The notes beneath the pieces were generated by a model, which did not search any database, had not been told where the DNA came from, and worked only from the letters and a program-made list of their open reading frames with translations. Below, piece by piece: positions 39,793-50,089 of a DNA stretch of 64,000 nucleotides. Origin of the DNA: Meconema thalassinum (lineage: Eukaryota; Arthropoda; Insecta; Orthoptera; Tettigoniidae). The translations under genes were made by a program, and so were the position numbers. Location of the stretch: NCBI GenBank assembly GCA_946902985.2, contig OX336388.2:135295846-135359845 (forward strand), given 5' to 3'. The stretch's first letter is position 1. Each line of letters opens with the position of its first letter.

Positions 39793-41240
39793 GCAAAATA
39801 ACCAGTGATGGACGAAGCAAAGAGGATATAAAAAGTAGGTTGGCTGAGGTAAGGAAAGCATTTCTACAAAAAAAAATGGAATCTGTTGACATCGAATATA
39901 GATTTAGGTATTAGGAAGTCATTTTTGAAAGCCTTTGTCCGGAGCGTGGTGCTCTATGGAAGTGAAACTTGGACTATTGGAGCAGGAGAAAAGAGGAGAA
40001 TTGAAGCGTTTGAAATGTGGTGTTACAGGAGAATGATGAAGATCAGATGGGTAAATAAGATTACAAACGAAGATGTATTAAGACGAGTGGGAGAGGAGAG
40101 ATGTTTCTCGTGACTGCTAACGAAGAGAAGAGATAGGTTGGTAGGACACTTACTAAGACACCCAAGAATAGCAAGCTTAGTTATGGAAGGAAGGGTTGAG
40201 GACAAGAACTGTAGGGGTAGACTAAGGTTAGAATATGTTAAACAGATTGCCTCGGATGTAGGGTGTGGTAGCTATGTAGAGATGAAACGATTAGCTTACA
40301 AGGGGAGGATACGATGCATGGGTCACCGATTCGAACCAACTTTAGTACACGTGTAGGGCATGACCAGGCGTGTACCAGGTGCACCGCTTCTCAGCTGTTT
40401 CCGAGAAATTAATTAATTGCAAATACAGTGCGTTGTTCGTTAGCAAGTACACAACGAGCGCGTGGTGCCCTGCTTCGTAAGCGCGGGAACGCTGGATCTA
40501 ATCCCACCGGTGAGCCTTTGCAGAGTGTTGTGTTGTTGGTTTTTTTTTCTTGTAACCATTGGCAATTTCCTATCAATACCCATAGCATGAGTGACGGCTT
40601 GCAGGGTATGGGGTGGTCTCATGGTTCACAGACGTGCAATGAACGGAACTGACTGGGCCTTCAATGTGTAAACGTATAGCCTACATGTAATAGAATACAC
40701 CTTTCCCGTGTGTAATACCAATGTAATTGTAATGCCGATACTGTATGTAATGTCACAAACGTTGACCCCCATACGATGATTTCAGAATCTCTTTTCCCGC
40801 TCACATATCACGTTATTGCAATTGACTGCAAAATAAACATTGTTCACGACACCTATATCCGTACGATTTGCCAATGTTTACAATAAAAGAAATGAAAAAA
40901 ACTCAACACACTGCAAAGGTTCACCGATAGGATTTGATCCAGCGATCCAGTGATCCCGCGCTTACAAAGCAGGGCACCACCCGCTCGTCGGCTTAATGCT
41001 AGCGTACAACGCACATAGACGCCACACTGTAATTGCAATTAATTAATTTCTCGGAAACAGCTGAAAAGCGCACCTTACTACTTGCACCTGATATACGCCC
41101 GGTCATGCCCTACACGTGTACTAAATATGGTTCGAATCGGTGACCCATACATCGTATCCTCCCCTTGTCAGTACAGGGAGGCATGGAGGGCTGAATCAAA
41201 ACAGTCAGGAGGCTGAAGACTCAAACAACAACAAGAGCAA
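39793..41240 (+). pseudogene. RTE-like C-terminal pseudogene, interrupted by a long-TIR MITE
   Basis: Parts 39793-40298 and 41168-41240 join to match 34030-34605 (ATAACCAGTGATGGACGAAG; TGGACTATTGGAGCAGGAGA; GAAACGATTAGCTTA then CAGTACAGGGAGGCATGG; tail ACTCAAACAACAACAA). Frameshifts at the AAAAAAAA run (39867) and near 40110. Confidence 0.85.
40299..41167. mobile_element. MITE with ~250-bp terminal inverted repeats
   Basis: Ends CAAGGGGAGGATACGATGCA and, inverted, CAAGGGGAGGATACGATGTA. Similarity continues inwards for ~250 bp (GGGTCACCGATTCGAACCA, AGCTGTTTCCGAGAAATTAA, GTGGTGCCCTGCTT). Flanks are TTA (40296-40298) and TCA (41168-41170); the paralogue at 34538 has TCA there, so a 3-bp duplication is likely. 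Each arm has a B-box-like GGTTCGAATCGG. No transposase. PIF/Harbinger is possible. Confidence 0.8.
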
Positions 41241-41735
41241 ACCCCAGAGCTTCATAGATAGCAACGGGCTCCGCAGTAAAGAGAAGATATTATAGGTCTG
41301 TGACATAGAAATCTTGATATTTGTACTATCGATAACGTAAGCACAACCTACTTTCTCGTCCGTGTAGAGAATGCCATCGTCAGGAAATTGGTGATCTATG
41401 CTTACTCACCTGTTTGCGACATTGCATTCTCGAAAGAGTAATGGGGTTTACCATGTAAACAGAGTGGAAAACAAGCTGTACTATTCTGACAAGCAACTAT
41501 TTGCACTCGGGGGAAAGGATAATTATCAGTGTCCTGCTAACAGATCTTGGTTCCCAGGAAAATGTCTCAGTTGTACCAAGAAATGGGGAGGTTCAATGTT
41601 GAAACGGTTACATCCTGTCCAGGACACGGTGAAAGTGAACGTCAAGAGAGCACAGGCATGTTCAAGAGCTTGTACACACTTTCAGCCTAATTTAACTGCC
41701 TGTCTTGTCCTTAGAGGAGTCACTCTGATAATGTT
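41241..41735. other. Unassigned spacer
   Basis: 41267-41345 resembles 39710-39795 (CTCCGCAGTAAA, ATAGGT, ATCGA). The 121-aa frame at 41398-41763 is unrecognised; part overlaps a LINE 3' end, so it is unlikely to be a gene. Confidence 0.35.
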
Positions 41736-41737
41736 GT

Positions 41738-42345
41738 TGTTGTTTGAGTCTTCAGTCTTTTGACTGGTTTGATGCAGTTTTCCATGCCACCCTGTCCTGA
41801 GCTAATCGTTTCATCTCTACATAGCTACCACAGCCTACATTCGAGGTAATCTGTTTAACATTTTTCTAACCTAGGTCTACCCCTACAGTTCTTGTCCTCG
41901 ACCCTTCCTTCCATAACTAAGCTTGCTATTCCTGGGTGTCTTAGTAGCCTATGTGTCCTACCGACCTATCTCTTCTCTTCATTAGCAGTCGCCAGAAAGA
42001 TCTCTCCTCTTTCACTAGTCTTAATACCTCTTCGTTTGTAACCGTATCTACCCATCTGATCTTCATCATTCTCCTGTAACACCACATTTCAAACGCTTCA
42101 ATTCTCCTCTTTTCTGCTGCACCAATGGTCCAAGTTTCACTTCCATAGAGCGCCACGCTCCAGACAAAGGCTTTCAAAAATGAATCCCTAATACCTAAAT
42201 CTATATTCGATGTCAACAGATTCCTTTTTTGTAGAAATGCTATCATCGCCTGAGCCAACCTACTTTTTATATCCTCTTTGCTTCGTCCATCACTGGTTAT
42301 TTTGCTTCCTAAGTAACAAAACCCTGAGTTCAATTCTTGACTCTG
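41738..42345 (-). pseudogene. RTE-like C-terminal pseudogene, minus strand
   Basis: Reverse-strand frame with FCYLGSKITSDGRSKEDIK, SRLAQAM, LWSV/VWSVALYGSETWTIGA, AFEMWCYRRMMKIRWVDTVT. 3' end at left: TTGTTGTTGTTTGAGTCTTC. Forms an inverted pair with 39793-41240. Confidence 0.85.
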
Positions 42346-42524
42346 ACAAGAAAAATCTAATTCTTGTTTGAGGATTGGAACGGGAGTCATCAGCCGTGAA
42401 GCAAAGCCGAAAAGATGGGTTTAATTCCCACCTTAGACATATAGCATTTAAGGGTGTTTTGAAGCCACAGCGTTGTGTCAATTGATTTACTGCCATGTTA
42501 AAGAATTCCTCCAGACCAATATTC

Positions 42525-42790
42525 CAGCAACTCAATCACTGGCTGCGAAGTAAAGTGGTAACGTTGTCACCGGATGAGCCCAAGATTGTAGGATCGAATC
42601 GTGGCGCAGTCAGTGAGGGTGCGGAAATTTGAGGGACGTTAAAGATCCCCTTCGGGGCAAAATTATTGCATCCCGGCATCTCTAAAATTTCAGGAGTTAA
42701 AAGGGACGTAAAACCAATAACATTATTACGGTATTCTTTAAAAGCCACGGCAGTTAAAAGGAACGTTAAGCCCACTTTGTTATTATTATC
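42525..42790 (+). repeat. SINE family L (tRNA-derived)
   Basis: Head AATCACTGGCTGCGAAGTAA with B box TAGGATCGAATCGTGGC (42590-42606), then GAGGGACGTTAAAGATCCCC, AAAAGGGACGTAAAACCAAT and a second GTTAAAAGGAACGTTAAGCC, ending in a TTATTATTATC tail. Only copy in the window; read from its tRNA-like boxes and tail. Confidence 0.7.
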
Positions 42791-42945
42791 ATTTGATTCG
42801 TTACGCGCAACTAAGGAACGCGTTAGCACAATGTTTCCTCTTTTCTTCCCAATATCTCTTCATCCGTTCACTGTGCCCTCTTCTCGGTTCTTTTGTCCAT
42901 CCTGAATTCTCCCGTGTATGTTTCTCGGCAAATTTGTGTTCATTT
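42790..42945 (-). repeat. 3' fragment of LINE family Q
   Basis: TCTTTTCTTCCCAATATCTCTTCATCC with TTCGGTTCTTTTGTCCATCC and CGGCAAATTTGTGTTC parallel 39070-39120 and 39620-39680 in the same orientation. Confidence 0.5.
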
Positions 42946-42969
42946 ATAAGGGTTCTACATTTTGTTATA

Positions 42970-43588
42970 CACAAGAATCTCGTTTATCCGGATGAAGGGG
43001 ACCAAAACTGATACGGATTGTCGAAAATTCGGATAATCCGGAAAAACTAAAAAACAAATACATGTTATATAATTTATTAACATAAGTTGTAATACCGAAA
43101 ATCCGGATAATCCGGAAAAAATGCATGTTATATAATGTATTAACATACTGTAAGTTGTAATACCGAAAATCCAGATAATCCGGAAAAAAACTAAAAATCA
43201 AATGCATGTTATATAATCTATTACCATAAGTTGTAATACCTTTTACAATTGTACAAAAAATATAAGAACACTTTTCTTACATTTATGACTGTTTTATGCA
43301 CTGAAATAATTTGTGAGTTTTTTTTTCTGTTTTACGTTTGTATAGCGTTTGCGCGCAGCACGATCACGAAGACGTTTTACTAACATCAGTTCTCACTTCC
43401 AGGCGAATGAAGTGACGGTACCTTTCACAGACCGTTCCGAATTACTTCCAATTCCTGTCCTCAACTATCATTGGCGGAAAAGACATTCAAGAAGAGTCGA
43501 CCCCGTAAAAGAAATACTGTACAGTAAAAATAACTTTTTATTATTTTCAATCCGGATTAATGAGGGCTGAATAAACGAGGTTCTTGTG
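42970..43588. mobile_element. pogo/Tigger-like MITE with internal tandem repeats
   Basis: 619 bp between TA dinucleotides (42968-42969, 43589-43590). Ends CACAAGAATCTCGTTTATCC and, inverted, CACAAGAACCTCGTTTATTC; the TCGTTTATCCGGAT core is typical of pogo/Tigger termini. Three ~70-bp repeats (ATACATGTTATATAAT, TAAGTTGTAATACCGAAAAT, CCGGATAATCCGG) occupy 43025-43240. No transposase. Confidence 0.8.
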
Positions 43589-44155
43589 TATTGTGAATGA
43601 TTTCTTCGTTAATACTAATTTCTTATAGGTCTTGTTTAGTGGCACTTACCGACAGGGGGGGGGGTTAGGGTTTAAGGCCCCCCTCCAGAGACAATTGTTT
43701 ACTTGAATCCGTATTGCCCAAGCTATCACATGTTTTACACTGCCACTAGTGTGGCTTCTTTACTCCTGTATATACACTGCTCAACAAACGTTTGTTGGTC
43801 TACCGCCATCAATTGTATGTGTTATTATTAGTTTATTATTATAAATATAGGGTGTTTCAGGAGGAATATTAAATATTTAAGGAGGTGGTAGTATAGATGA
43901 ATTGCAATAAAAAATCCATATACACAAGTGTCCCATTTGTGTTGCGTACAGAGATACAGCTGGAAGTATTTAACCCAAACAAAATTAATGTAAAGCCAAG
44001 GCAAATGAGGACGTTCAGTGTTGATTTTCAAAAATTCCACCACCAACTTCAATGCATTGAGCACTTCTCTTTATAACACCCCGTTTAGCTCTTTGGGGGG
44101 CGTCTTGCCGTTCTTTGATGAGGGCTGCTCTCTCTATGCATAATCCGAAAGCCTA

Positions 44156-44659
44156 CTAGGCTCTTGTGTTAAATGTTTCCTTGTGGACTTCGCCTTTCAA
44201 CCATCCCCACTGGCAAAAATCTAAACGGGTAAGGTCCGGGGACCTTGGTGGCCAAGAAACGTGCCCATATCTCCCTATCCATCTTCCGGGGAATGTTAGG
44301 TTTAGATGATGTATCACCAGAAGACTAGAATGTGCAGGAGCCCCGTCATGCTGGAAGAACATAAGAATTCCAATAATGCTGGAAGTTCATTTCCAAGGAA
44401 GTGTAGTTAATGGGGTCCTGTTAGACGATACGGTAACACAACAGGCCAAATCGAACGGATTGTCAATCAACCCACACCACTCATTTACAGAGAAGCGTTC
44501 CTGAAAATGTTTGTCCACAATGGCATGTGGGTTTTCTTCTGACCACTGATGTTTATTACGAGTGTTATTGATGCCGTCACGAGTGAACGTGGCTTCATCA
44601 GTGAAGATTACAAATGGGATTACTTGGCAATTTACTCGTATCCAAGGACAAAATTCCAA
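44156..44659 (-). pseudogene. DD41D transposase pseudogene
   Basis: Minus frames: FVIFTDEATFTRDGINNTRN (first catalytic D) in 44387-44659; FFQHDGAPAHSSL (second D) and PPRSPDLTRLDFCQWG (third D) in 44156-44362. Second and third aspartates are separated by 41 residues, the spacing of the rosa-type (DD41D) branch of mariner-like transposases. Frame shift between the two parts; N-terminal region eroded. Confidence 0.8.
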
Positions 44660-44845
44660 TAGTCTATCTGCATCTCCTACTCGAAGGTGTTGAACGGGCT
44701 GCTAATGACACGGATGCAACCCGTGCATACGTAATGTCCGCCATACTCTTGTACATAGAACACCGATACGTGCAGAAAGTCTACGTGTACCAACACACGA
44801 AACAACATCTGCTCTGGTTACATTCCAACGTCTGTATCTCGGTAC

Positions 44846-45270
44846 CAGTGGCGATATGATAAGGTGGGGCCAACAACAATAGGAAATAAAAAATTACAAA
44901 TCAAATGGACAAAAGTTTGGTAGTAATAATAAAATAAAGAATAGTTACAATATTTTGAATACACTACAGTACATTTTTTAATAATATGAAAGAAACCTTT
45001 AAGTCCCCTTGAAGAAGATTATGTAAACTATGAAATATTAAAAAATTACTTTGTGACTTTTTTCCCGGCTAAAGTTTTCTATTATTTCACTGAAATCTAA
45101 ACTTGCTAAACGGCCACGGGAGGTCATACCTGCACTGAAAATAGGAATATGAATTATAAATTAGTTTGAAAAGTATAATTAATTAATTAATTAATTAAGT
45201 AAATTTAAAAAATCCATGGAGAGGGGCCCTGGGCGGTCGCCCTCCTCGCCCGCTCCTAGATCCGCCCCTG
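44846..45270. mobile_element. hAT MITE, 425 bp, 8-bp duplication
   Basis: Perfect CTCGGTAC on both sides (44838-44845, 45271-45278). Ends CAGTGGCG and CGCCCCTG. Collinear with 25064-25525 but missing ~25 bp just inside the left end. Inserted in the right part of the DD41D element. Confidence 0.95.
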
Positions 45271-45339
45271 CTCGGTACGCAATGAAAATGGGACACATGT
45301 TATATGGAATTTTTATTGCAATTCATCTATACTACCACC

Positions 45340-45698
45340 AGCTTGCCACGGTGGGTGAGTGGATAGCGTGTCCGTCTACTAACCCCAAGATTGCAGGTTC
45401 GCTCCTGGCCGTGGTAAGTGTTTTTTTTAAGGCGGCAAAAATACGACACGCATGTCATACGATGTTGGCATGTTAAAGAACCCATTTGAATTCAGTAGGC
45501 CGTGTTCATAATGGAAAAATTAATCTTGGGAGTTTCCGCCAACATAAAGTTCCTCATTTCTCTACTACTGTTCAAGGAGCTTAGATATCTAACCTCTCTG
45601 ACTTTCATAGTAATTCAAGGAACAACGAGATTTGGCATGCAAGCTACCCTCTGGGTGTCAAATAACAAAGCTTGCACCCGGCATCCGAGGCCAGATGA

Positions 45699-45740
<42 letters not shown>
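45340..45740 (+). repeat. SINE family A, full length with 12-bp target duplication
   Basis: TATACTACCACC at 45328-45339 and 45741-45752. Head GCTTGCCACGGTGGGTGAGT, B box GCAGGTTCGCTCCTGG; body GAACCCATTTGAATTCAGTA; CCCTCTGGGTGTCAAATAAC; (ATT)n tail 45699-45740. Reference copy of the family. Confidence 0.95.
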
Positions 45741-45744
<4 letters not shown>

Positions 45745-45765
45745 CTACCACCTATGCTACCACCT

Positions 45766-46133
45766 ACCGACAGTAGTGGCTACGCTGGCCAACGCGCAGC
45801 ATTAGGTCATGGGGCCAAGCTCTCTGCTGACTCGGTAGACGCGTGGGTTCGAGCCCCACCGTCGGCCGTCTTTGAAATGGTTTTCCGTGGTTTCCCATTT
45901 TCAACACCAGGCAAATGCTGGGACGGTACCTTCTGACAGGCCACGGCCGCTTCCTTCCACATCCTTGCCCAGTTTCATTCACCATCATTCATTTCATCTC
46001 TCATTAACTCCTCTCATGAGGTTGGCGTCAGGAAGGGCATCCGGCCGTAAAAACCATCGCCACAAAGACTTCCATCGCATCTCATCCCCGACCCCGTTGG
46101 AACACGGGAATAATAAGGGGTAGACATAGACAT
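45766..46133 (+). repeat. SINE family E, full length, inserted at the same target
   Basis: Flanked by TATGCTACCACCT (45753-45765) and TATACTACCACCT (46134-46146). Head CGACAGTAGTGGCTACGCTG, B box GTGGGTTCGAGCCCCAC; body TTTTCCGTGGTTTCCCATTT; 3' part GGCGTCAGGAAGGGCATCCG, a tail also found in SINE D. Confidence 0.92.
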
Positions 46134-46313
46134 TATACTACCACCTCCTAAAATATTTACTATTCCTCCTGAAACACTCTGTATATATTCGTTACGGCCA
46201 ACAATGGACCACGTTTGACAGTTTTTACATTGTTGTCTTTAGTCTCTGCCAATATCTCCTCATCCTCTCTCCCACTTCCTTCTTCTGTTCCTCCATGTAA
46301 GATCTTCCTTTCC

Positions 46314-46703
46314 TCACTGACAACTCCCCGTCTCCTGGAAACCTGCAAACCCCTTAATCAGCCGTCTAAGACTCTCTTTGTCCATTATGTCTCCTTCTTT
46401 CAACCCCATCCGATCCAAGTCCAATCTCACTTCCCGAAACCATTTCGGCTCCGTCTTCCTCTTCCTGAAGAATTCAAAAATCCTCTTCGTCAATCTGGCA
46501 CTGTTCATCCTTACCAAGTGTCCATAAAACTGTATTCTCCTTTTTCTCATTGGGGTTACGACTCCTTCTGTCTTCAGGTATAGTTCTTTGTTAGGTTTGA
46601 TTCTCCTCTCTCCATCTTTGATAGGCTTATTTGGGCCTAGGATTTTTCGGATCATTTTCCTTTCCCTCTTTCGGATGCCTTCGAGGCCACCCTTCCCAAA
46701 CAT
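46314..46703 (-). pseudogene. LINE family Q C-terminal fragment, minus strand
   Basis: Frame KRERKMIRKILGPNKPIKDG, RIKPNKELYLKTEGV, RKRRIQFYGHLVRMNSARLT, KRIFEFFRKRKTEPKWFREV. Truncated at both ends; same family as 39063-39503 and 46820-47343. Confidence 0.75.
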
Positions 46704-46819
46704 GTCTAGTGTTTAGTGTAGGCTATTAATATATTAGTAATATTATTATTATTATTATTAGTTTATTACACTACATATCGGTAGTACAGCCTGAAGGATT
46801 GTACGCTTTAGAGTGTCTT

Positions 46820-47343
46820 ATTTTAAGTAAAAAGGAAGAACTTCAAGTACTAGAAAAGACAGAAAGAAAGAAAGGAAGATTCTGAGAAAAATACTTGGAC
46901 CACAGAAGACTACTGATGGGACATGGAAGAAGAGGAAAAATGAAGAAATTTACAAGTGTACTGAAAAGATCACATACGTAATGAGGAAGTGGAGGCTAAA
47001 GTTCTACGGACATTTACTACGAATGGATGAAGGCAGGCTGACCAAAAGGATCTTCAGCTACATCATGGGGTTAAAGGCCACATCTAAATGGGTAGATGAG
47101 GTGAAGAGGCATGCAGCGGAAGTTGGAATTACTCCACCGATGGACCACGATAGGAGCGAGTTCTGCAGTCGAGTTGACGGTGTAAAATCATTTCAGGAGA
47201 AACCACCAAGCAGGAGGCCCAAACGGATCATTTCCGAGGAGGAGAGAAAACAAAGAAGTGACAGGATGAAGAAGTTCTGGGAAGAGAAGAGAAAGAAAGC
47301 CAATAAGAGTTCCTTGGGGTCCATAGTTGGCCAAATTCGATAA
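46820..47343 (+). pseudogene. LINE family Q C-terminal fragment, plus strand
   Basis: Upstream in-frame sequence (46840-46980) gives RILRKILGPQKTTDGTWKKR; then MRKWRLKFYGHLLRMDEGRL, TKRIFSYIMGLKATSKWVDE, and a basic tail ISEEERKQRSDRMKKFWEEK. The frame continues to a stop before an AATAATAAT tail, so this is the natural C-terminus. No RT core. Faces the minus copy at 46314-46703. Confidence 0.78.
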
Positions 47344-47589
47344 TAATAATTATTATTAATATTACTATTATAATGTTACTGCTTCCCTAACTTGGAAAGT
47401 GAGACAGGACACGCCTCTGTCACAAGGACAACGCTTTCTTTGTTGTTGGCGGCCAAGTGTAATGGAAGTTGCATGATTTGCAAGTTTGCTTTCATTAAAG
47501 TGAGTTGCACTTAATTATAATGAAGAAACTGCTACTGCGTCACGGAGCTAGAATAGCACCTTGGCTAACCTAATAATGAGAAGTTGTTG

Positions 47590-47634
47590 ATTCGTTAGGG
47601 TTTTGCGACATTGTGGTCATGTAGCCCCATGTAC

Positions 47635-47675
<41 letters not shown>

Positions 47676-47700
47676 ATTTGTGAGATAACCTGTTTCTCTT
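47590..47700 (-). repeat. SINE tail fragment with GT microsatellite
   Basis: GGTTTTGCGACATTGTGGTC, ATGTAGCCCCATGTACTTGTG, (GT)n 47635-47673, AGAATTTGTGAGATAACCTG: the tail of SINE families B and M with an expanded GT run. Confidence 0.75.
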
Positions 47701-47790
47701 GTAGGGTTTTAGGTTCTTCCCTATTTTTTCCTTACTTCTAAGTACAAAAATACTTCTCCGAATCACACTCAAAAGAATTAGGCCTATATA

Positions 47791-49159
47791 TACTGAAGAA
47801 AATGGAAATTGCAACAGCATGAAGGCATTGGTCGTTTGTGTTGATTTTCAAGATATGGAACGATCCCATGTAGGTATGTAAACGATCAAAGTTTCAGACC
47901 CATTGGATTGTTGCTACAGGTCTCCCCACGTGATTGGTCGCGGAGGAATCAACTCCAGTATACGAACTCTGGTGTAGCGTAGTTGACTTGCAGTCTGTGC
48001 AGTGAAGTGTTCCCCGTCAAACATGCCTCGACGACAGAGAAGAGCACGCTATCAACAACTGTCGCCGTTTGCGAGGGCTCGGATAATTGAGCTGTGTGAG
48101 GCTAGATTATCGCTAAGGACTGTCGCTGCACGTGTTGGCCGACAGGCATCTACGGTACAACGTGTATGGCAGCAGTGGTCAAATGAAGGTACCCACACTT
48201 GTAGACCTGGCACAGGCCTAGCGCAACAGACAACTGTGAGAGAGGATCGCCGCATCATTCGGATGGCCCGGATGGAACCCCATGCAACAGCAGCGCAAAT
48301 TCGAGCAGCTGTGGCCCCCACGTTACACAACAAACAGTTGGTAATCGCCTGTGTGCAGCTGGCTTACGATCCCGTGTCCCTGCAGAAGGTGTTCCATTGA
48401 CCCCACAACAGCGACGTGTAAGGCTGGCCTGGTGTCGAGAACGTGGGTCGACGAATGGCATAGGGTCGTCTTTAGTGATGAATCGCTTCTGTCTTGCCCT
48501 CAGTGATCGCTGGAATCGTGTGCGCCGACGTACCGGGGAGAGGGGCCGCCCAGACCTTATTGTCGAGAGGCACACAGGGCCAACACCAAGCATTATGGTA
48601 AGGGGAGCTATTGGCTTTAATGTGAAATCGCAATTAGAGCTTGTTGAGGGCACTATGACTGCTCGACAGTACGTTGATAGGATACTCAATCCAGTGGTTA
48701 TCCCTATGATGGTGAACATTGCTAATGGGATGTTTCAGCAGGACAATGCCCGGGTTCACACTGCACGCATCTCCAGAGAAGCTCTCCACGACATCACAAC
48801 CTTAGAATGGCCCGCCAGATCCCCGGACCTCAGTCCTATTGAGCATGTGTGGGACATGATGGGTCGACAAATGGCCAACCGTCCTCAGCCACCCACAACT
48901 CTGAAACAACTGACCCGTGCAGTGCAGCAAGCATGGGCCACAATTCCTCAGGAAGCGATTCAGGGCCTTATTGACTCCATGCCTCGCCGAATTTATCAAT
49001 GTATTGCAGCTCGTGGTGGCACATCCTGTATTGATTGTTGTCCAAACTTGCGGTCAGAGGGACCTGAAAGTGTAATCATCGAACACTCGTCCTGCATGTT
49101 CAATTGCAGCAATGTAGCACCACTCCTTCTGGGTGTTGCAATTTCCATTTTCTTCAGTG
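47791..49159 (+). mobile_element. Tc1-like transposon, second family, inactive
   Basis: 1369 bp flanked by TA (47789-47790, 49160-49161). Terminal repeats TACTGAAGAAAATGGAAATT at left, CACTGAAGAAAATGGAAATT in reverse complement at right, continuing GCAACA. Distinct from the family at 16236. Confidence 0.92.
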
Positions 49160-49180
49160 TAGTACCTGAGAAAAACTAAA
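48023..49180 (+). pseudogene. Tc1-family transposase pseudogene (frameshifted)
   Basis: N-terminal frame from ATG 48023: FARARIIELCEARLSLRTVA and ASTVQRVWQQW (helix-turn-helix) up to IRAAVAPTLHN, then a stop at 48400. The C-terminal frame from ~48397 has MTPQQRRVRLAWCRERG, MFQQDNARVHTARIS (second D) and RSPDLSPIEHVWDMMG (E), 34 residues apart. The first catalytic D motif, EWHRVVFSDESLL, lies in another frame at ~48452-48490, between two compensating shifts. At least three frameshifts. Ends near ARGGTSC. Confidence 0.9.
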
Positions 49181-49279
49181 TGATATGAGAGTACCTAAAT
49201 ACCTAGTTGCACTTTTGTTCCAATTTTTAGTCCATCATTTTTAAAAGTAAACCCGAAGTTAGTGTTTATTCCTAGCTCT

Positions 49280-49784
49280 GGTTGGTTGGTTCCTTAGTTT
49301 AGGGGCTGAGACGACGCGGTCATATAGCCCCGTGTACTTTGGGTGTGTGTAGACATTTTCTGATAACCGGTCTTAATTGCAATGGCTGTATTAGTGTGTG
49401 TTATCTGCAGGGCTGCAGACGTTTTTTCTTCTTTTCTTCAAGTAGTTCCTACGTTTGCCATCAAATGCTACCATCCACGACACCTAGCTGCGGACCCGGC
49501 TACTAAATGCCATCGCAGTCAGCACCCGGTGGGGAACGTTGGAACTAATAGAGCGTTATCAACCTAACCTACTAATGTTTGCTTCCACAAGTGTAATTAG
49601 TGGAAGGTTCTTTTTCATGCCATAAATCTATGACATGGGACCGCCGGCTTTACTTCCCCTCCGAAGGAAGACATACTGAGGAATTTTTAACGCTCTTAAA
49701 AAATCCGACGACTTCGGCCAGATTTGAACCCGCGATCTTGGGCATAGAAGCTCAGCATGCTACCAACTACGCCACCGAAGCCAC
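49280..49784 (-). repeat. SINE family B with 13-bp target duplication
   Basis: TATTCCTAGCTCT at 49267-49279 and 49785-49797, perfect. Tail at left (GGTTGGTTGGTTCCTTAGTT), head at right (GATTTGAACCCGCGATCTTG). Confidence 0.95.
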
Positions 49785-50089
49785 TATTCCTAGCTCTAGT
49801 TGATCGAGAGAAATCTTACCTGCCAGAAAATTCAAATATTTCAGTACTTTTCAGCTTATATCTTATTGTTTCATTATTTACTGTCAGGAAAGTGGGGATA
49901 AATCTCTTATTGTTTCCAAGTTCTCTATATTATAAATAAACAAAGTTAATTAAACGGGCTAGAGTGTGCAAATCACCTCTGGTATCCTTGGTTTCATTGA
50001 ATTTGAATAATTAACATATTTAAGGACAGCAAATATTGCTTAAAAGTGTGAAGATCTCGGAGATAACTTGATAAAAGACATTATATATT

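Larger units (their letters stand above)
43848..46181 (-). mobile_element. DD41D mariner-like element with three nested insertions
   Basis: Flanked by TA (43846-43847, 46182-46183). Terminal repeats of >100 bp: GTGTTTCAGGAGGAATATTA, AGGAGGTGGTAGTATAGATG, AATTGCAATAAAAAATCC at left and their inverse at right (interrupted). Insertions: hAT MITE 44846-45270, SINE A 45340-45740, SINE E 45766-46133. Without these and their duplications about 1.1 kb remain, holding a broken transposase. Confidence 0.85.

Noticed and set aside
41398..41763. 121-aa plus-strand frame with several Cys residues
   Set aside because: No recognisable domain, and its end runs into a LINE 3' tail on the opposite strand.
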